Source of the DNA: Pseudogracilibacillus auburnensis
Lineage (GTDB): Bacteria; Bacillota; Bacilli; Bacillales; Amphibacillaceae
NCBI RefSeq assembly: GCF_003201975.1
Contig: NZ_QJJQ01000007.1
Span: 124,001 to 188,000 of the forward strand
Direction: 5' to 3'
DNA length: 64,000 nt
Shown here: positions 62,011-64,000 of the stretch, piece by piece
How the letters are laid out: each line of letters opens with the position of its first letter
Numbering within the stretch: position 1 is the stretch's first letter
Program-made: the position numbers and the translations under genes
The notes under the pieces: generated by a model
Told to the model about the DNA's origin: nothing
Database searches by the model: none
Seen by the model: only the letters and a program-made list of their open reading frames with translations

Positions 62011-62036
62011 ATAAGCAATCTAATTACAAGGAAAAG

Positions 62037-62071
62037 AAAGCGTAAGGGGATTACTTTCCTTTACGCTTTTT
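62037..62071 (-). terminator. Terminator overlapping the aldolase stop codon
   Basis: On the minus strand AAAGCGTAAAGGA pairs with TCCCCTTACGCTTT and a T-rich tail follows. The first arm includes the last codons and the stop of the aldolase gene. Confidence 0.7.
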
Positions 62072-62924
62072 GCGAAGAACCAAACTCACGCATTTTCCCA
62101 ATAACCGTTTCCTTAATCGCTTCCCGGCCTGGTCCCATATATTTACGCGGATCATAAACTTCAGTGTCTACTGCTAGCACTTCACGAATCTTTTTCGTTT
62201 GCATGATCTGGTTTTCTGTATTGACATTTATTTTTGCTGTTCCTAAAGAAATAGCACGCTGAATATCCTTTAAAGGGATACCTGTTCCACCATGTAACAC
62301 AAGTGGCACTCCAGTTAATTTCATTACTTCTTCCATTTGCTCAAATCCTAAATTAGGTTCGCCTTTATATGGTCCATGAACAGAACCAAGTGCTGGTGCG
62401 AAACAATCTACATTTGTTTCTCTTACTAACTGATCACATTCTGCAGGAATCGCGTACATCGCTTCTGCATCATCCACAACGAGATCATCTTCTTGCCCGC
62501 CGATACGACCAAGTTCTGCTTCAACTGATACACCGTGAATATGTGCGAGTTCCACGACTTTTTTTGTCAGAGCAATATTTTCTTCAAGTGGCAAATGTGA
62601 GCTATCGATCATGACAGATGGAAATCCGGCATGGATTGCTTCTGCACATTTCTCAAAGCTTGAACCATGGTCTAAGTGAATCGCAACAGGTACGGTCGTT
62701 CCGTACTCTTCCATCAATGCGTTTACCATCGTTACAACTACCTTAAAACCTCCCATATAACGGGCAGCCCCTTCAGAAACGCCAAGGATAACTGGTGACT
62801 TTTCTTCTTCCGCTGCTTCTAAAATAGCTTGTGCATATTCTAAATTATTAACATTAAACTGTCCTACTGCATATTGATTTTCTTTTGCAATATTAAGCAT
62901 CTCTTTCATCGATACGAGTGGCAT
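62061..62924 (-). CDS. fba: Class II fructose-bisphosphate aldolase family protein
   Basis: 287 residues, closely similar in style to B. subtilis FbaA ([15 protein letters not shown]; ends [11 protein letters not shown]). Zinc and substrate residues are present in [38 protein letters not shown] and VLHGGTGIP. FbaA normally lies elsewhere (next to transaldolase and murA), so this may be a second copy working with the adjacent dehydrogenase. It lies 28 bp after that gene. Confidence 0.9.
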   Translation of the reverse strand: MPLVSMKEMLNIAKENQYAVGQFNVNNLEYAQAILEAAEEEKSPVILGVSEGAARYMGGFKVVVTMVNALMEEYGTTVPVAIHLDHGSSFEKCAEAIHAGFPSVMIDSSHLPLEENIALTKKVVELAHIHGVSVEAELGRIGGQEDDLVVDDAEAMYAIPAECDQLVRETNVDCFAPALGSVHGPYKGEPNLGFEQMEEVMKLTGVPLVLHGGTGIPLKDIQRAISLGTAKINVNTENQIMQTKKIREVLAVDTEVYDPRKYMGPGREAIKETVIGKMREFGSSQKA

Positions 62925-62952
62925 AAATCACTTCTCTCCTAACTCAAATTAT

Positions 62953-64000
62953 TTACTTTAAAAGTTGAACGACCCGCTCCCCAACTTCATTTGTTTTTGC
63001 ATTTCCACCAAGATCTGGAGTAAGTACTTCACCTTCCGTCATTACTTTTTCAATTGCCTGTAAAATATTTTCCCCAATATCTTCAAAGCCGAAAAAATCG
63101 AACATTTGACTGACCGACCAAATCGCTGCAAGTGGATTTGCGATTTGCTTTCCAGCAATATCTGGAGCGGATCCGTGAACAGGCTCAAACATCGATGGGT
63201 ATGTACGCTCTGGATTTATATTTGCTCCTGCTGCAAGCCCCATTCCTCCAGCCAGTGCCGCACCAACATCTGTTAAAATATCGCCAAATAAGTTCGAAGT
63301 GACAACAACTTCAAAGCGGCCTGGATCCATAATCATATGCATTGCTGCCGCATCGACAAGGTAAGAATATGTTTCTACTTCAGGATATTCTTGACTAATT
63401 TCTTCAAATACTTCATCCCAAAAAACCATAGAATAATTTAATGCATTCCCTTTACTAATACTCGTTAATGATTTCTTTTCTTTTTTAGCGACTTCAAATG
63501 CATGACGCATTATTCGTTCTGTTCCTTTACGAGAAAAGACACCTGTTTGTAAAACTACTTCCTCTTGTTTTCCCTTAAATAACCAATCACCAGCTCCAGC
63601 ATATTCCCCTTCCGAGTTTTCACGAATAAAAAGCATATCGATATTTTCTTTCGTTCCATGTGTAATCGGACAAGTAGCGCCATCTAATAATTGGATTGGG
63701 CGTAAATTAACATATTGATCAAATTCTTTTCTAATGATTAACAATAAATCCCATAACGAAATATGATCAGGGACACCAGGGTAACCGACAGCACCTAAAT
63801 AGATAGCATCAAATGCCTTTAACTGTTCAATCCCATCATCTGCCATCATTTTTCCATGTTCTAAATAATATTCACAGCCCCATGGAAAATGAGTAAATTC
63901 AAAGGAAATTCTCCCATCTAATACGGCAGCTTTCTCCATTACTTTTATACCTTCTGCAACTACTTCTGGTCCAATCCCATCTCCTGCAATAACCGCAATT
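62953..64000 (-). CDS. Tartrate/D-malate dehydrogenase-like enzyme (5' end beyond window)
   Basis: An isocitrate/isopropylmalate dehydrogenase family protein. The frame is open to the right edge, where IAVIAGDGIGPEVVAEGIKV gives the typical N-terminus, so the ATG at 63939 is not the true start. RENSEGEYAG and NLFGDILTDVGAALAGGMGL are family motifs, and the FTHFPWGCEYYLEHGKMM segment fits the tartrate/D-malate subgroup. It oxidises a hydroxy-acid with NAD. Followed by fba. Confidence 0.85.
   Translation of the reverse strand, partial: IAVIAGDGIGPEVVAEGIKVMEKAAVLDGRISFEFTHFPWGCEYYLEHGKMMADDGIEQLKAFDAIYLGAVGYPGVPDHISLWDLLLIIRKEFDQYVNLRPIQLLDGATCPITHGTKENIDMLFIRENSEGEYAGAGDWLFKGKQEEVVLQTGVFSRKGTERIMRHAFEVAKKEKKSLTSISKGNALNYSMVFWDEVFEEISQEYPEVETYSYLVDAAAMHMIMDPGRFEVVVTSNLFGDILTDVGAALAGGMGLAAGANINPERTYPSMFEPVHGSAPDIAGKQIANPLAAIWSVSQMFDFFGFEDIGENILQAIEKVMTEGEVLTPDLGGNAKTNEVGERVVQLLK

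Overview
The window reads as chromosome of a low-GC, endospore-forming Gram-positive bacterium of the family Bacillaceae. The gene order follows the Bacillus subtilis block ruvA-yebC-safA-pheA-obg-rpmA-prp-rplU-spoIVFB/FA-minDC-mreDCB-radC-spoIIB-folC-valS-spoVID-hemLBDCXA-engB-lonA-clpX-tig-ysoA almost gene for gene. SafA, SpoVID, SpoIIB and SpoIVFA/FB show that the cell sporulates. Protein character and abundant GC-richer palindromic intergenic repeats suggest a halotolerant genus near Oceanobacillus or Virgibacillus, but that is inference.

Layout. 1-6.7 kb: ruvA (cut by the window edge), yebC, nadE, safA, pheA, obg and the L21-Prp-L27 operon with its leader. 6.7-17.3 kb: sporulation protease pair, Min and Mre cell-shape genes, radC, spoIIB, folC. 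17.4-22.8 kb: an accessory plus-strand patch with two overlapping ATP-grasp ligases and a MacB/FtsX-type ABC transporter. 23.4-36.4 kb: valS with a T-box leader, spoVID, a chemoreceptor on the plus strand, and the complete heme operon hemAXCDBL. 36.7-45 kb: a small membrane protein, a metallophosphatase and the phosphonate-type transporter phnDCEE, interrupted by an acetyltransferase gene flanked by decayed duplications. 45.5-56.5 kb: ahpCF, engB-lonA, clpX, tig, a TPR protein, a holin-like protein. 56.6-64 kb: a second accessory patch with a PfpI-family protein, gene remnants, a His-less EIIA-like protein, a methyltransferase, a broken nucleotidyltransferase cassette, an MFS transporter, a class II aldolase and a tartrate/malate-type dehydrogenase cut by the right edge.

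Most striking points. (1) HemC of the heme operon has lost the cysteine that carries the dipyrromethane cofactor: the Gly-Gly-Cys motif reads Glu-Glu-Asp. (2) A TIR-bounded element of about 0.83-0.91 kb occurs twice, with its central 0.5 kb inverted between copies, next to internal inverted repeats. (3) At 22.86-23.27 kb small palindromic elements are nested, the inner one with 14-bp terminal inverted repeats and a 7-bp target duplication. (4) Two accessory cassettes (acetyltransferase; nucleotidyltransferase) are each flanked by a decayed direct duplication of the 3' end of the neighbouring transporter gene. (5) spo0B, pheB, maf and comC are missing from their usual positions. No rRNA, tRNA, CRISPR array, intact insertion sequence or prophage was seen.
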